From positions 1-7,382 of the forward strand of contig JALSQM010000130.1 in assembly GCA_026985385.1 (NCBI GenBank): 7,382 bases of DNA, read 5' to 3'. The notes below the pieces were generated by a model. The model saw nothing but the letters and a program-made list of their open reading frames with translations, was not told the DNA's origin and searched no databases. The first letter of the stretch is position 1, and each line of letters opens with the position of its first letter. A program made the position numbers and the translations under genes. Source of the DNA: Acidilobaceae archaeon. Lineage in GTDB: Archaea; Thermoproteota; Thermoprotei_A; Sulfolobales; Acidilobaceae. Shown in pieces: positions 1-5,923 of this stretch.

Positions 1-321
1 AGCTACTATGGAGGCCTCCCAGACCCCCAGGGGGCCTGGGGCTAGGCGGGGAACCGCTAGGATGGCGTAGGCGCTCGCGGCCTCGTGCATGGCGAATGAG
101 GGGTTGGAGCCGCTCTCGCACGCTGCCTCTAGGGCGGCCTGGTAGCATGGCAGCGCCTTGCCGGCGTCGTGGGCGGCGGCCGCCAGTGTTAGGAGCCATG
201 TTGGCAGAGCGTGCCTCCTAGCCACTACGATCCACTCGCGCCGGTATAGGCTCGACGCTATCACCGCCACCGCGGCGCCGTGGCGGGGGAGCTCCTCGCC
301 GCACCAGGAGCGGGCCTTCAA
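1..321 (-). CDS. cas3'': Cas3'' HD-domain nuclease, type I-A (3' end cut off by window edge)
   Basis: This is the N-terminal 107 residues of the HD nuclease that cuts target DNA in type I-A interference, working with the separately encoded Cas3' helicase. I translated it directly from the minus strand; the frame is open to position 1. The metal-binding HD motif is visible at residues 51-52 within AAAHDAGK (nt 166-171), with the usual Lys at 55. An early His14 in ELPRH and His79 in FAMHEAAS match the other conserved histidines of Cas3''. The chosen start is a TTG at 321-319 that overlaps the cas3' TGA stop (TTGA), with a GGGGTGG ribosome site 7 nt upstream. It places His14 where family members have it. 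No ATG, GTG or TTG occurs in frame upstream for at least 50 codons, although that frame stays open. The C-terminal half, with any further metal ligands, is outside the window. Confidence 0.9.
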   Translation of the reverse strand, partial: MKARSWCGEELPRHGAAVAVIASSLYRREWIVVARRHALPTWLLTLAAAAHDAGKALPCYQAALEAACESGSNPSFAMHEAASAYAILAVPRLAPGPLGVWEASIVA

Positions 322-1967
322 GGCATCCCCACCCCAGGCTCGTATGCCCCGGGCCTCGAGATGAGCGCGGCCAACCCCGCCATCCTGCTGCAGTTGCCGA
401 GGACCTCGTGGCTCACACTCACGATCTCGGCTTCGAGGTCCTCGGGGTGCCCGCGGCTGCCCTCGGCGTAGTCCAGCCTGAGGGCCGCGTAGCCGCCGTC
501 GAGGCGTAGGAGCCAGTCGCGGGCCCTCCTCTGCGTGTTGGAGAGGCTGGCCAGGACGTAGCGTCCGGCCTCGAGCGCCTCGAGTGCGTCCCGGGCGAGC
601 CCCGCGGGATCCCCCTCAGGGGCGTCGGGGCTCGGGATCACTATCGGGACTAGTGCGTCCCCCCTGAGGGGCTGGCAGAGCTCCCTGTAGACCTCGCTTA
701 TCCTGGCGTGCGGCGCGTGCCTGAGTGCTAGCTCCACGAGGCGTCCGTACCTAGAGGGATCTATTGATAGCCCGGCGGAGGAGTCTAGGAGGCCCCTATA
801 GGACTCGGGGACTCGGGGGTTGACCCCCCTACCCGCGAGCTGCTTGTAGGCCTCGGCCGCCCGGGTTCCGTAGAGGTAGACGTCGACACCATCGCAGGCG
901 TGCTTGGGGCTCCTGCAGGCCCTGCCGAGCCTCTGTATGATGCTATCCCACGCCGGGGCCCCCTCGACTACCGGGACATCAGTTATGACCGCGTCAGCGT
1001 CTATGTTGACTCCAGCCTCGACGGCGCTCGTGCCCACGACCACCGAGGCGCCCTGGGAGCGCTTCAGGTGCTCCTCCCTATCTGAGACCGTGAGTCTCCC
1101 GTGGATGAGGGCCACCCCCTCGCCGCCTAGCCTCTCCGCGAGGGCCTTGTAGTAATCGATGGCCCCCCTCACGGTGGAGGAGGCTAGGAAGACCCTCAGC
1201 CCCGATTCCACGAGCCTCGCAGCCACCTCTACTACGTCCTCGAGCGTGGCAGCGGGTATGGGGTAGTAGCGCCACTCAAGGCTTGATGCCCACTCGTAGT
1301 AGTCCCCGTCAGCCACGGCCTGGTACCTCACGCCCTCGGGGAGCCACCTGGGCCTCCCGGCGCCCCCGGGGGGAGTTACCTCTAGGTAGACTACCCGAGC
1401 CCCGGGTGGGAGTGCTAGCTCCAGGAGGGCCCTCAGGAGCCTAGGCGGCATGGTGGCAGTCTCAACCACCAGGGGGACCCTCATGGTGTAGAGGGAGTAG
1501 ATCGTGGCAGCCATAGCCGTTGCCGGGGCCTCCCTGCTGGTGAGGGGTAGGTGGGCCTCATCCATTATGGTTATGGAGGAGACTATGTGGGCCCTGGGCA
1601 CCTCGTAGTGGCCCAGACCCCTCTCACCCACGCTGCTGCGGTAGAGGTTGAATGTGAAGCTGTCCAGAGTCGATACCACGGCGTCCGCGGCGTAGAAGGG
1701 TGTCTTACCCGCCAGGGAGAGCCCGTGGGCCTGGTAGCCGATGGAGGCTGGGCCCTTCACCCCCTCCCTGTAGGCCCTGTATGCCTCCTCCACGATGCTC
1801 CTCAGGGGTAGGACGTGTATCACCCTCCCGCCCCTGGGGAGGGCGTTGTAGAGTAGGGGGCCGGCCCGGGTCTTGCCATACCCTGTCGGGGCCTCGAAGA
1901 CTACGACCCCACCACTATACCAGGCCCTCAAAGCCTCTTTGAGGAGGGCCTCTACACCCGGCCTCAA
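318..1967 (-). CDS. cas3': Cas3' SF2 helicase, type I-A
   Basis: This 549-residue superfamily 2 DNA helicase is recruited by Cascade to unwind target DNA in type I-A interference. The motifs appear in order: Walker A EAPTGYGKT (25-33), motif Ia-like VLPLRSIVEEAY (52-63), motif Ib-like STLDSF (99-104), DEAH box (136-139), TAT motif III (170-172), IHGRL (288-292), motif V GTSAVEAGVNID (312-323) and motif VI QRLGRA (345-350). There is no HD domain in the chain; it is supplied by the next gene, the normal split arrangement of I-A. Two cysteines (351, 358) follow motif VI. The start is TTG at 1967-1965: an in-frame TGA lies three codons upstream and GGGGGTGA sits 6 nt before it, so no earlier start is possible. 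It lies 21 nt after the large-subunit gene and its stop overlaps the cas3'' start. Confidence 0.95.
   Translation of the reverse strand: MRPGVEALLKEALRAWYSGGVVVFEAPTGYGKTRAGPLLYNALPRGGRVIHVLPLRSIVEEAYRAYREGVKGPASIGYQAHGLSLAGKTPFYAADAVVSTLDSFTFNLYRSSVGERGLGHYEVPRAHIVSSITIMDEAHLPLTSREAPATAMAATIYSLYTMRVPLVVETATMPPRLLRALLELALPPGARVVYLEVTPPGGAGRPRWLPEGVRYQAVADGDYYEWASSLEWRYYPIPAATLEDVVEVAARLVESGLRVFLASSTVRGAIDYYKALAERLGGEGVALIHGRLTVSDREEHLKRSQGASVVVGTSAVEAGVNIDADAVITDVPVVEGAPAWDSIIQRLGRACRSPKHACDGVDVYLYGTRAAEAYKQLAGRGVNPRVPESYRGLLDSSAGLSIDPSRYGRLVELALRHAPHARISEVYRELCQPLRGDALVPIVIPSPDAPEGDPAGLARDALEALEAGRYVLASLSNTQRRARDWLLRLDGGYAALRLDYAEGSRGHPEDLEAEIVSVSHEVLGNCSRMAGLAALISRPGAYEPGVGMP
329..335 (-). 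promoter_or_regulatory. ribosome binding site of cas3''
   Basis: GGGGTGG within the end of cas3' lies 7 nt before the TTG at 321. It supports an unusual start codon that overlaps the cas3' stop. Confidence 0.6.
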
Positions 1968-1973
1968 GGCGGG

Positions 1974-1981
1974 TCACCCCC
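1974..1981 (-). promoter_or_regulatory. ribosome binding site of cas3'
   Basis: GGGGGTGA sits in the 21-nt gap after the large-subunit gene and ends 6 nt before the TTG at 1967. Its own TGA is an in-frame stop for cas3', so this TTG is the first usable start. Confidence 0.8.
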
Positions 1982-1988
1982 TCAACGC

Positions 1989-3314
1989 CTAGCCGTAGAG
2001 GGGCCCGCAGGGGGTGGGTGGCCGGGCAGCCGCTGCCTCGGCGGCTAGCCTCGATAGCAGCTGGGCGTCCCAGGCCAGCCCCCTAGCCTCGGGGCTCTCG
2101 GCGCCCGAGAGGAGCCTCGCCGCTAGATCCATGGTCCTCGCGGCGGCGTAGGCCTCCTCTACAGGCCTCCTGCATGAAGCAAGCTTGAATGAGGCCTCAA
2201 GCATGTAGGCAGAGTACTCGACCAGCAGCCTCCCAGCCTTCTCAACCCTCTCCCTGTCATCCCCCGGGACCCTGAGGCCCCGCCCCCTGGAGGCCAGCCT
2301 CTCAGCCGCCACCCTGGAGCGCTCGATCAACCCCTGGAGGCCTGAGGCGCCACCCGCGGCTCCCAGGGCGGCCGCCTCCAGTAGTGAGGCGAGCGCTGCC
2401 ACCGGCAGCGGATCCGCCCTCTGGAGGGTGGGCCTCCTACCCAGGCTGAACCTGCCGAGTAGGAGGGCGTCTGGGTCGAAGGACGCCAGCCCCCGGGCCC
2501 TCAGCTCGGCCGCCCTGAGCGCCGCCAGCAGGGAGGCCAGGGCCTCGGGGATCCCGCCCTCCCAGAGAGGTGATAGCCTTGAGAGCGTGCAGGCTACCTC
2601 GGCGTAGTACCTCAGGGTATCCCTGAGGGTGGATGGAGAGGACAGCGCTGCGGCGGCCGCCTCCGGGGTTAGGGTGAGTGAGAGGCTCGAGTCGCCTGCC
2701 CTGTAGATGGTGGTTGCGTGGTGGGCCAGCAGGGCTAGGGCCTGGGATGCCGCTGGGAGGTAGAGCCTCTTTGCTACGTCGAACTCCCTCCCAGTGATCC
2801 TCGGGCCGCCGAGGCTCTTGGAGAACCTGTAGAACTCCGCCCTAGCCAGCACCAGGGGCTGGACGGGCTTATCCATGGTGGGGCAGGGACTGCATATGGC
2901 GTTGGCTAGGTCCTCCGCCAGCTCCCTCAGCTTCAGGGTGCTAGCGCTCCTAGAGCTGCAGAGCATCTTCATGACGCCCTGCAGGTACTCTACATCGTAC
3001 CTGGCGCTGAAGCCGGGCAGCCTCCTAACCTCAACGTCGGGCCAGTGGTTCGGGGCCTCGAGGCCGCACACGCTAGAGCGGGCTCCCGCCGCCCCGCCGC
3101 AGGGCCCCCAGAGGATCTCCCCCACGCCGAGGAGGGCCAGAGCCACGTTCCCCGGGGAGTCATCTACTACTAGCGTGGCCCCCCACGCCGCCTGCTCGAG
3201 GGAGGCCCTCCTCTGCCTGTAGGCGGCTAGGGCCCCGGCTAGGGTTAGGGATGCCACCCCAAGCCACAGGCTTGGGGGGAGCAGGGGGATCCTAGTGGCC
3301 CCGGACTGCCCCAT
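1989..3314 (-). CDS. cas8a2: probable Cas8a2 (Csa4-like) large subunit of type I-A Cascade
   Basis: This 441-residue protein is assigned mainly by place and size: it lies between cas5a and cas3' in an otherwise complete I-A operon, and the large subunit is the only interference component not otherwise accounted for. Cas8a proteins are too divergent for a motif-based call by eye. The chain is mostly helical-looking, rich in Ala and Leu, with a hydrophobic stretch near residues 10-31. It has several cysteines in the N-terminal third (72, 83, 119, 141, 144, the last two as CSPC), which could bind a metal. Cas8a2 would be expected to help recognise the PAM and hold the R-loop. The ATG at 3314-3312 is preferred: GGGGGGTGA lies 7 nt upstream and the ATG overlaps the cas5 stop as TGATG. 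A GTG one codon earlier (3317) is only 4 nt from that site. The usual I-A order puts cas8a2 after the cas3 pair, so this position is a variant. Confidence 0.7.
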   Translation of the reverse strand: MGQSGATRIPLLPPSLWLGVASLTLAGALAAYRQRRASLEQAAWGATLVVDDSPGNVALALLGVGEILWGPCGGAAGARSSVCGLEAPNHWPDVEVRRLPGFSARYDVEYLQGVMKMLCSSRSASTLKLRELAEDLANAICSPCPTMDKPVQPLVLARAEFYRFSKSLGGPRITGREFDVAKRLYLPAASQALALLAHHATTIYRAGDSSLSLTLTPEAAAAALSSPSTLRDTLRYYAEVACTLSRLSPLWEGGIPEALASLLAALRAAELRARGLASFDPDALLLGRFSLGRRPTLQRADPLPVAALASLLEAAALGAAGGASGLQGLIERSRVAAERLASRGRGLRVPGDDRERVEKAGRLLVEYSAYMLEASFKLASCRRPVEEAYAAARTMDLAARLLSGAESPEARGLAWDAQLLSRLAAEAAAARPPTPCGPLYG

Positions 3315-4156
3315 CACCCGCTCACCCCCCTAGGCAGGGCGGCTACGACCCCGAGGTCGCCGGGCCAGTCGCCGGTGTAGGCGGGCCAGTCGCTCCTCAG
3401 ATGCAACCTGCAGCCGCTCGGGGGTGGGAGGTAGACGCTGGGGGCCCCAGCCGGGGCTAGGGGGACGGCCAGGCGCAACTCTGGCAGCGTGAAGGGGTCG
3501 CTCCTCGTGTAGGCGCGGGGGCTCCTCGGATCCCAGGCGGTCACCTGGCTGTAGCGGCAGCCCCCCGCGGACTCGACGGCCTCCTCTGGGGCGTAGAGGG
3601 TAGTCCAGCCCCCCCTAGCCTCGCCGGCCTCGCCCGCCCAGGCCTCCGCCACGTGGACGACCGACTCTCGGGCCCCCAGCCTCTCGATGCCCGCGGCAGC
3701 GGCGGCGAGCGCCTCGGGGGTGACACCCTCGTCTCTAACGGTGTCCGAGAACACGGCTACGAACACGGCCTCACCGGCGGGTGAGAGCGCCACCCCGAAG
3801 TTCTGGGCCCCGAACCACTGGCCCGGGTTCCTTATGTTACCCGGGGTCTGGTATGGCAGGGTGGAGTACCTGACAACGTCCCTGTGGAGGGCCACGGGGG
3901 CCAGCAGCGCCGCCCCCACCCCCAGTAGGTGGCGGGCCAGCCTGTAGGCCTGGGAGTACACCAGGGCCCCCCTCCTCGCTGGGGCTTCGAGCAGGACCTC
4001 CGGCCATCCGAGGGCGGCGGCGAGGCCTCTGGCGAGGGCCCCCACGATTGTTGAGGGTGGGGGCACGGGGAGGCTTGGGCCCCCGGCGCTCAGGCCCGGG
4101 GGCCTAACGGTGAAGCCCCACGAGAAAAAGAGGCGGGCGTACACGTAGAGGGGCAT
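3314..4156 (-). CDS. cas5: Cas5a, RAMP-fold subunit of type I-A Cascade
   Basis: Cas5 caps the 5' handle of the crRNA and anchors the end of the Cas7 filament. The 280-residue product opens with a RAMP-type first strand followed by GFTVRPP and then LPVPPPSTIVGALARGLA (about residues 29-46), the signature of Cas5 N-termini in archaeal I-A systems. Nothing suggests a catalytic centre, as expected for a non-processing Cas5. The ATG at 4156-4154 is chosen because GGGGTGG (4162-4168) ends 5 nt before it. A GTG at 4165, giving three more residues, lies inside that ribosome site and is unlikely to be used. The gene follows cas7 by 13 nt, and its TGA overlaps the start of the large-subunit gene, which suggests coupled translation. 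Confidence 0.93.
   Translation of the reverse strand: MPLYVYARLFFSWGFTVRPPGLSAGGPSLPVPPPSTIVGALARGLAAALGWPEVLLEAPARRGALVYSQAYRLARHLLGVGAALLAPVALHRDVVRYSTLPYQTPGNIRNPGQWFGAQNFGVALSPAGEAVFVAVFSDTVRDEGVTPEALAAAAAGIERLGARESVVHVAEAWAGEAGEARGGWTTLYAPEEAVESAGGCRYSQVTAWDPRSPRAYTRSDPFTLPELRLAVPLAPAGAPSVYLPPPSGCRLHLRSDWPAYTGDWPGDLGVVAALPRGVSG
3322..3330 (-). promoter_or_regulatory. ribosome binding site of the cas8a2-like gene
   Basis: GGGGGGTGA, within the last codons of cas5, lies 7 nt before ATG 3314 and only 4 nt before GTG 3317. It therefore supports the ATG. Confidence 0.7.
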
Positions 4157-4161
4157 GGTCC

Positions 4162-4168
4162 CCACCCC
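4162..4168 (-). promoter_or_regulatory. ribosome binding site of cas5
   Basis: GGGGTGG on the minus strand lies 5 nt before ATG 4156. The alternative GTG start at 4165 is part of this site, which argues against its use. Confidence 0.7.
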
Positions 4169-4169
4169 G

Positions 4170-5246
4170 CTAGCGGCAGCCCGCCTTGGCTAGGTGGTCT
4201 AGAGCCGCTAGGACGGCCTCGGAGGCCGTGGGGGCCTCCCTTACCTTGACACCCCCGGCAGCGGCGGGCTTCGAGGCGGTTGAGCGGCTCGCCCTGTAGT
4301 AGTGGATCTCTACGAAGGCGTCTCCAGCCACGGGCTTCACAGTCTTCAGGTAGCCTGAGGCCCTCCTGGCCGTGTCCCCTATGTAGTCGTCGTGGTGGCC
4401 TGGGGTGGGGTTGAATGGGTAGGGGTGGCTGACCGTTACTACCACGCTCTCCAGCTCGAAGCTGGGGTTGAACCTGGACTTCTTAGCGCCCCATAGCATG
4501 CCCTCCACGAGCAGTGCGAGCGCCCTCAGCGCGGCCTCCCTCCTCTTCAGGGCGTCCTCTAGCTCCTCCCAGCCCCCCGCGGCCCTGGTGTAGCAGCCGA
4601 TGCCGTCTAGGTCTAGGGCTAGGTTTACCGTGTATAGGGCGCTGGCGGTTTCAACGTAGTATATGGCCTGACCCGTCTCCTCGCCCGCCCTACCAGCCGC
4701 TCCCAGGGGGTCGTGGCGGACGTGCATCTGCGACTCCACGCCGGAGGCCTTGACGTGGTCTAGCGCCGGTATCATGTAGCCCGCTATGAACCTGCTAGTC
4801 CTCTTAACCGGGACCGCGCCCGGGTAGAGGAAGCCCCCCACATCCTCTACAACGCAGTTGGTTATCACCTCCCTCTCGAACTCCTCGTAGAGAGAGGCGG
4901 GGCTCTTCTTCTCCTTCAACAGCTCCTGGAGCCTCATAGCGTGGGGGGCCTTGTAGTCCCGGGCGAGCCTCCTAATTATCTCGTCGGCACCGTGCTTCAC
5001 GAACACGCCCTGCTCGCAGAGGGGGCAGACCGGGAGCCCCATGCCCTTGGCGACACGGGCGAGCAGCTCCTGGTACCCGTGGGCTATACTCTGACCGCTC
5101 ACGACGGGGACGTACCTGAGCACGTATCCGCTGCCACTCCTCACCACTATAGGCGCCTTCTTGTGCCTAACGAAGTTACCCACACTCTCAGCCATGTTGA
5201 GGGCCTCGAGGTTCACGAGGTACCGGGCCGAGACACCCACATACAC
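4170..5246 (-). CDS. cas7: Cas7 (Csa2), crRNA backbone subunit of type I-A Cascade
   Basis: Cas7/Csa2 polymerises along the crRNA spacer and forms the Cascade backbone. The N-terminus, with ARYLVNLEALNMAESVGN followed by a basic HKKAP segment, is a near-diagnostic Csa2/DevR-family signature, and the 358-residue length fits the family. A Cys pair at residues 74 and 77 (VCPLCEQG, then FVKH) lies about where Csa2 proteins carry a short CxxC loop and could bind zinc. Two GTG codons begin the frame, at 5249 and 5246. The second is preferred because GGGGGTGG (5253-5260) ends 6 nt before it, the spacing seen across this operon; using the first adds one residue. The gene starts 19 nt after the csa5 stop and is followed by cas5 after 13 nt. 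Confidence 0.96.
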   Translation of the reverse strand: MYVGVSARYLVNLEALNMAESVGNFVRHKKAPIVVRSGSGYVLRYVPVVSGQSIAHGYQELLARVAKGMGLPVCPLCEQGVFVKHGADEIIRRLARDYKAPHAMRLQELLKEKKSPASLYEEFEREVITNCVVEDVGGFLYPGAVPVKRTSRFIAGYMIPALDHVKASGVESQMHVRHDPLGAAGRAGEETGQAIYYVETASALYTVNLALDLDGIGCYTRAAGGWEELEDALKRREAALRALALLVEGMLWGAKKSRFNPSFELESVVVTVSHPYPFNPTPGHHDDYIGDTARRASGYLKTVKPVAGDAFVEIHYYRASRSTASKPAAAGGVKVREAPTASEAVLAALDHLAKAGCR

Positions 5247-5252
5247 CACGCA

Positions 5253-5260
5253 CCACCCCC
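5253..5260 (-). promoter_or_regulatory. ribosome binding site of cas7
   Basis: GGGGGTGG on the minus strand lies 3 nt before GTG 5249 and 6 nt before GTG 5246. The operon-wide spacing of 5-7 nt favours 5246. Confidence 0.65.
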
Positions 5261-5265
5261 TCAGG

Positions 5266-5739
5266 CTAGCCCCTCTGGCTGCGCGGGTACGAGAATGCCA
5301 GGGCTGCGAGTTGCTTGGCGAGGTCTAGCCCGTCGATCTCGCACTCCTCGAGGCCGTGGAGGATCCTGTAGAACCTGCCCAACTCGTCCTCCCCGGGTAT
5401 GAGGGGCCTCGTGTGGCAGCAGACCTCGGAGCCTTCCTCCAAGTTGCCCTTCCTCTCGGCTAGCCTCCCCCTGACGCCGTTGCATGGGGCTCCGGGCCCG
5501 ATCTTCTCGTACTCGAGGCACTCGAACTCCCTGACGTCGCCGTCCAGCTTGAGCTTCAGCATCTCAGCCCTCCTCTCAAGGGCCCTCACGGTCCTGATGG
5601 CCTCGTATATCGACTCCTCCACGGCCTCGGGGTTCTGGGCGAACCCTATCCTATCGAGTACATTGTACCTACCCGTCTCCGCGAAGAAGCGGAGCAGGGA
5701 CACGATGCCCCTGAACCCCGAGGGATCGCAATCCCTCAC
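5266..5739 (-). CDS. csa5: Csa5 (Cas11a), small subunit of type I-A Cascade
   Basis: Csa5 is the small, mainly helical subunit that lines the belly of I-A Cascade and helps stabilise the R-loop. The 157-residue length fits the family (about 150). Residues 9-58, including RIGFAQNPEAVEESIYEAI and RTVRALERRAE, show the conserved helical core, and a C-terminal helix LDLAKQLAALAF closes the protein. The middle (about 66-115) is unusual: charged, glycine-containing and with Cys74, 86, 107 and 108, plus Cys4 and Cys133 elsewhere. These may be structural disulfides or a metal site. The start is GTG at 5739, 6 nt after GGGGTGA. It is the first gene of the operon, with a predicted leader of about 25 nt. 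Confidence 0.88.
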   Translation of the reverse strand: MRDCDPSGFRGIVSLLRFFAETGRYNVLDRIGFAQNPEAVEESIYEAIRTVRALERRAEMLKLKLDGDVREFECLEYEKIGPGAPCNGVRGRLAERKGNLEEGSEVCCHTRPLIPGEDELGRFYRILHGLEECEIDGLDLAKQLAALAFSYPRSQRG

Positions 5740-5745
5740 ACTCGG

Positions 5746-5752
5746 TCACCCC
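5746..5752 (-). promoter_or_regulatory. ribosome binding site of csa5
   Basis: GGGGTGA on the minus strand ends 6 nt before the GTG start at 5739 and supports that start codon. Confidence 0.75.
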
Positions 5753-5773
5753 TCGCCTACCCTCTAGGTATAG

Positions 5774-5808
5774 GTACTAGGGGCGTAATAAGTTTTACGC
5801 TATGGTAC
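5774..5808. promoter_or_regulatory. two-part dyad, candidate Csa3 operator
   Basis: The core is an 18-bp near-perfect palindrome at 5783-5800: GCGTAATA, AG, TTTTACGC, with one mismatch in eight arm pairs. It is flanked on both sides by GTAC, at 5774-5777 and 5805-5808, set 5 and 4 nt from the core. The two GTAC centres are 31 bp apart, about three helical turns, within direct GGTACT repeats. The core covers the predicted TATA box of the cas operon, so a bound protein would block initiation. Binding by Csa3 is inferred from the family and the location. Confidence 0.65.
5786..5800 (-). promoter_or_regulatory. predicted BRE and TATA box of the cas operon
   Basis: On the minus strand, GCGTAAAA (BRE-like, A-rich) is followed directly by CTTATTA (TATA-like, 5786-5792). 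An archaeal start about 25 nt downstream would fall near 5763, giving a leader of about 24 nt that includes the csa5 ribosome site. The box lies inside the palindrome. Confidence 0.5.
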
Positions 5809-5835
5809 TCTTATTAGGTTAGTTCTCCATTCTCT

Positions 5836-5845
5836 AGTTTTAAGC
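5836..5845 (+). promoter_or_regulatory. possible TATA box of csa3
   Basis: AGTTTTAAGC is the best TATA-like sequence facing csa3 at a suitable distance. Initiation would be expected near 5866-5870, about 55 nt before the ATG at 5924. No convincing BRE precedes it, so this is tentative. Confidence 0.3.
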
Positions 5846-5923
5846 AGCCTATTAACTCCCTAAGACCTGGAACAAGCCTCTTTACCTCGAAGCGCACGGT
5901 GAGACGCGGGGGTAGCAGGGGTA

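Larger units (their letters stand above)
5740..5923. promoter_or_regulatory. divergent promoter region between csa5 and csa3
   Basis: This 184-nt gap is the only sizeable non-coding stretch in the window and is clearly richer in A and T than the genes, especially at 5761-5880. It separates the leftward cas operon from the rightward csa3 gene and must hold both promoters. It contains the csa5 ribosome site, a dyad operator candidate and one TATA-like box for each direction, listed separately. Confidence 0.85.

Noticed and set aside
3222..3290. Signal peptide or membrane anchor on the Cas8a2-like protein (hydrophobic residues about 10-31)
   Set aside because: The stretch is Ala- and Leu-rich like the rest of the protein and is followed by a basic, clearly helical segment; a buried helix fits a Cascade subunit better.
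4941..5402. A 153-codon plus-strand reading frame opposite cas7 and csa5
   Set aside because: It lies antisense to two clearly recognised cas genes, has no recognisable domain and a composition expected from GC-rich antisense frames.
5261..5521. An 86-codon minus-strand frame overlapping csa5 out of phase
   Set aside because: It is very Arg-rich and motif-free and overlaps a well-supported gene in another frame, which is typical of GC-rich sequence.
5399..5767. A 122-codon plus-strand reading frame opposite csa5
   Set aside because: It is fully antisense to csa5 and ends in its promoter; it is rich in Ser, Leu and Pro with no domain pattern, so it is a shadow frame.
5814..5863. Imperfect inverted repeat TTAGGTTAGTT and AACTCCCTAA in the promoter region
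   Set aside because: The arms match only with an indel and are separated by about 30 nt in AT-rich sequence, so chance is a sufficient explanation.
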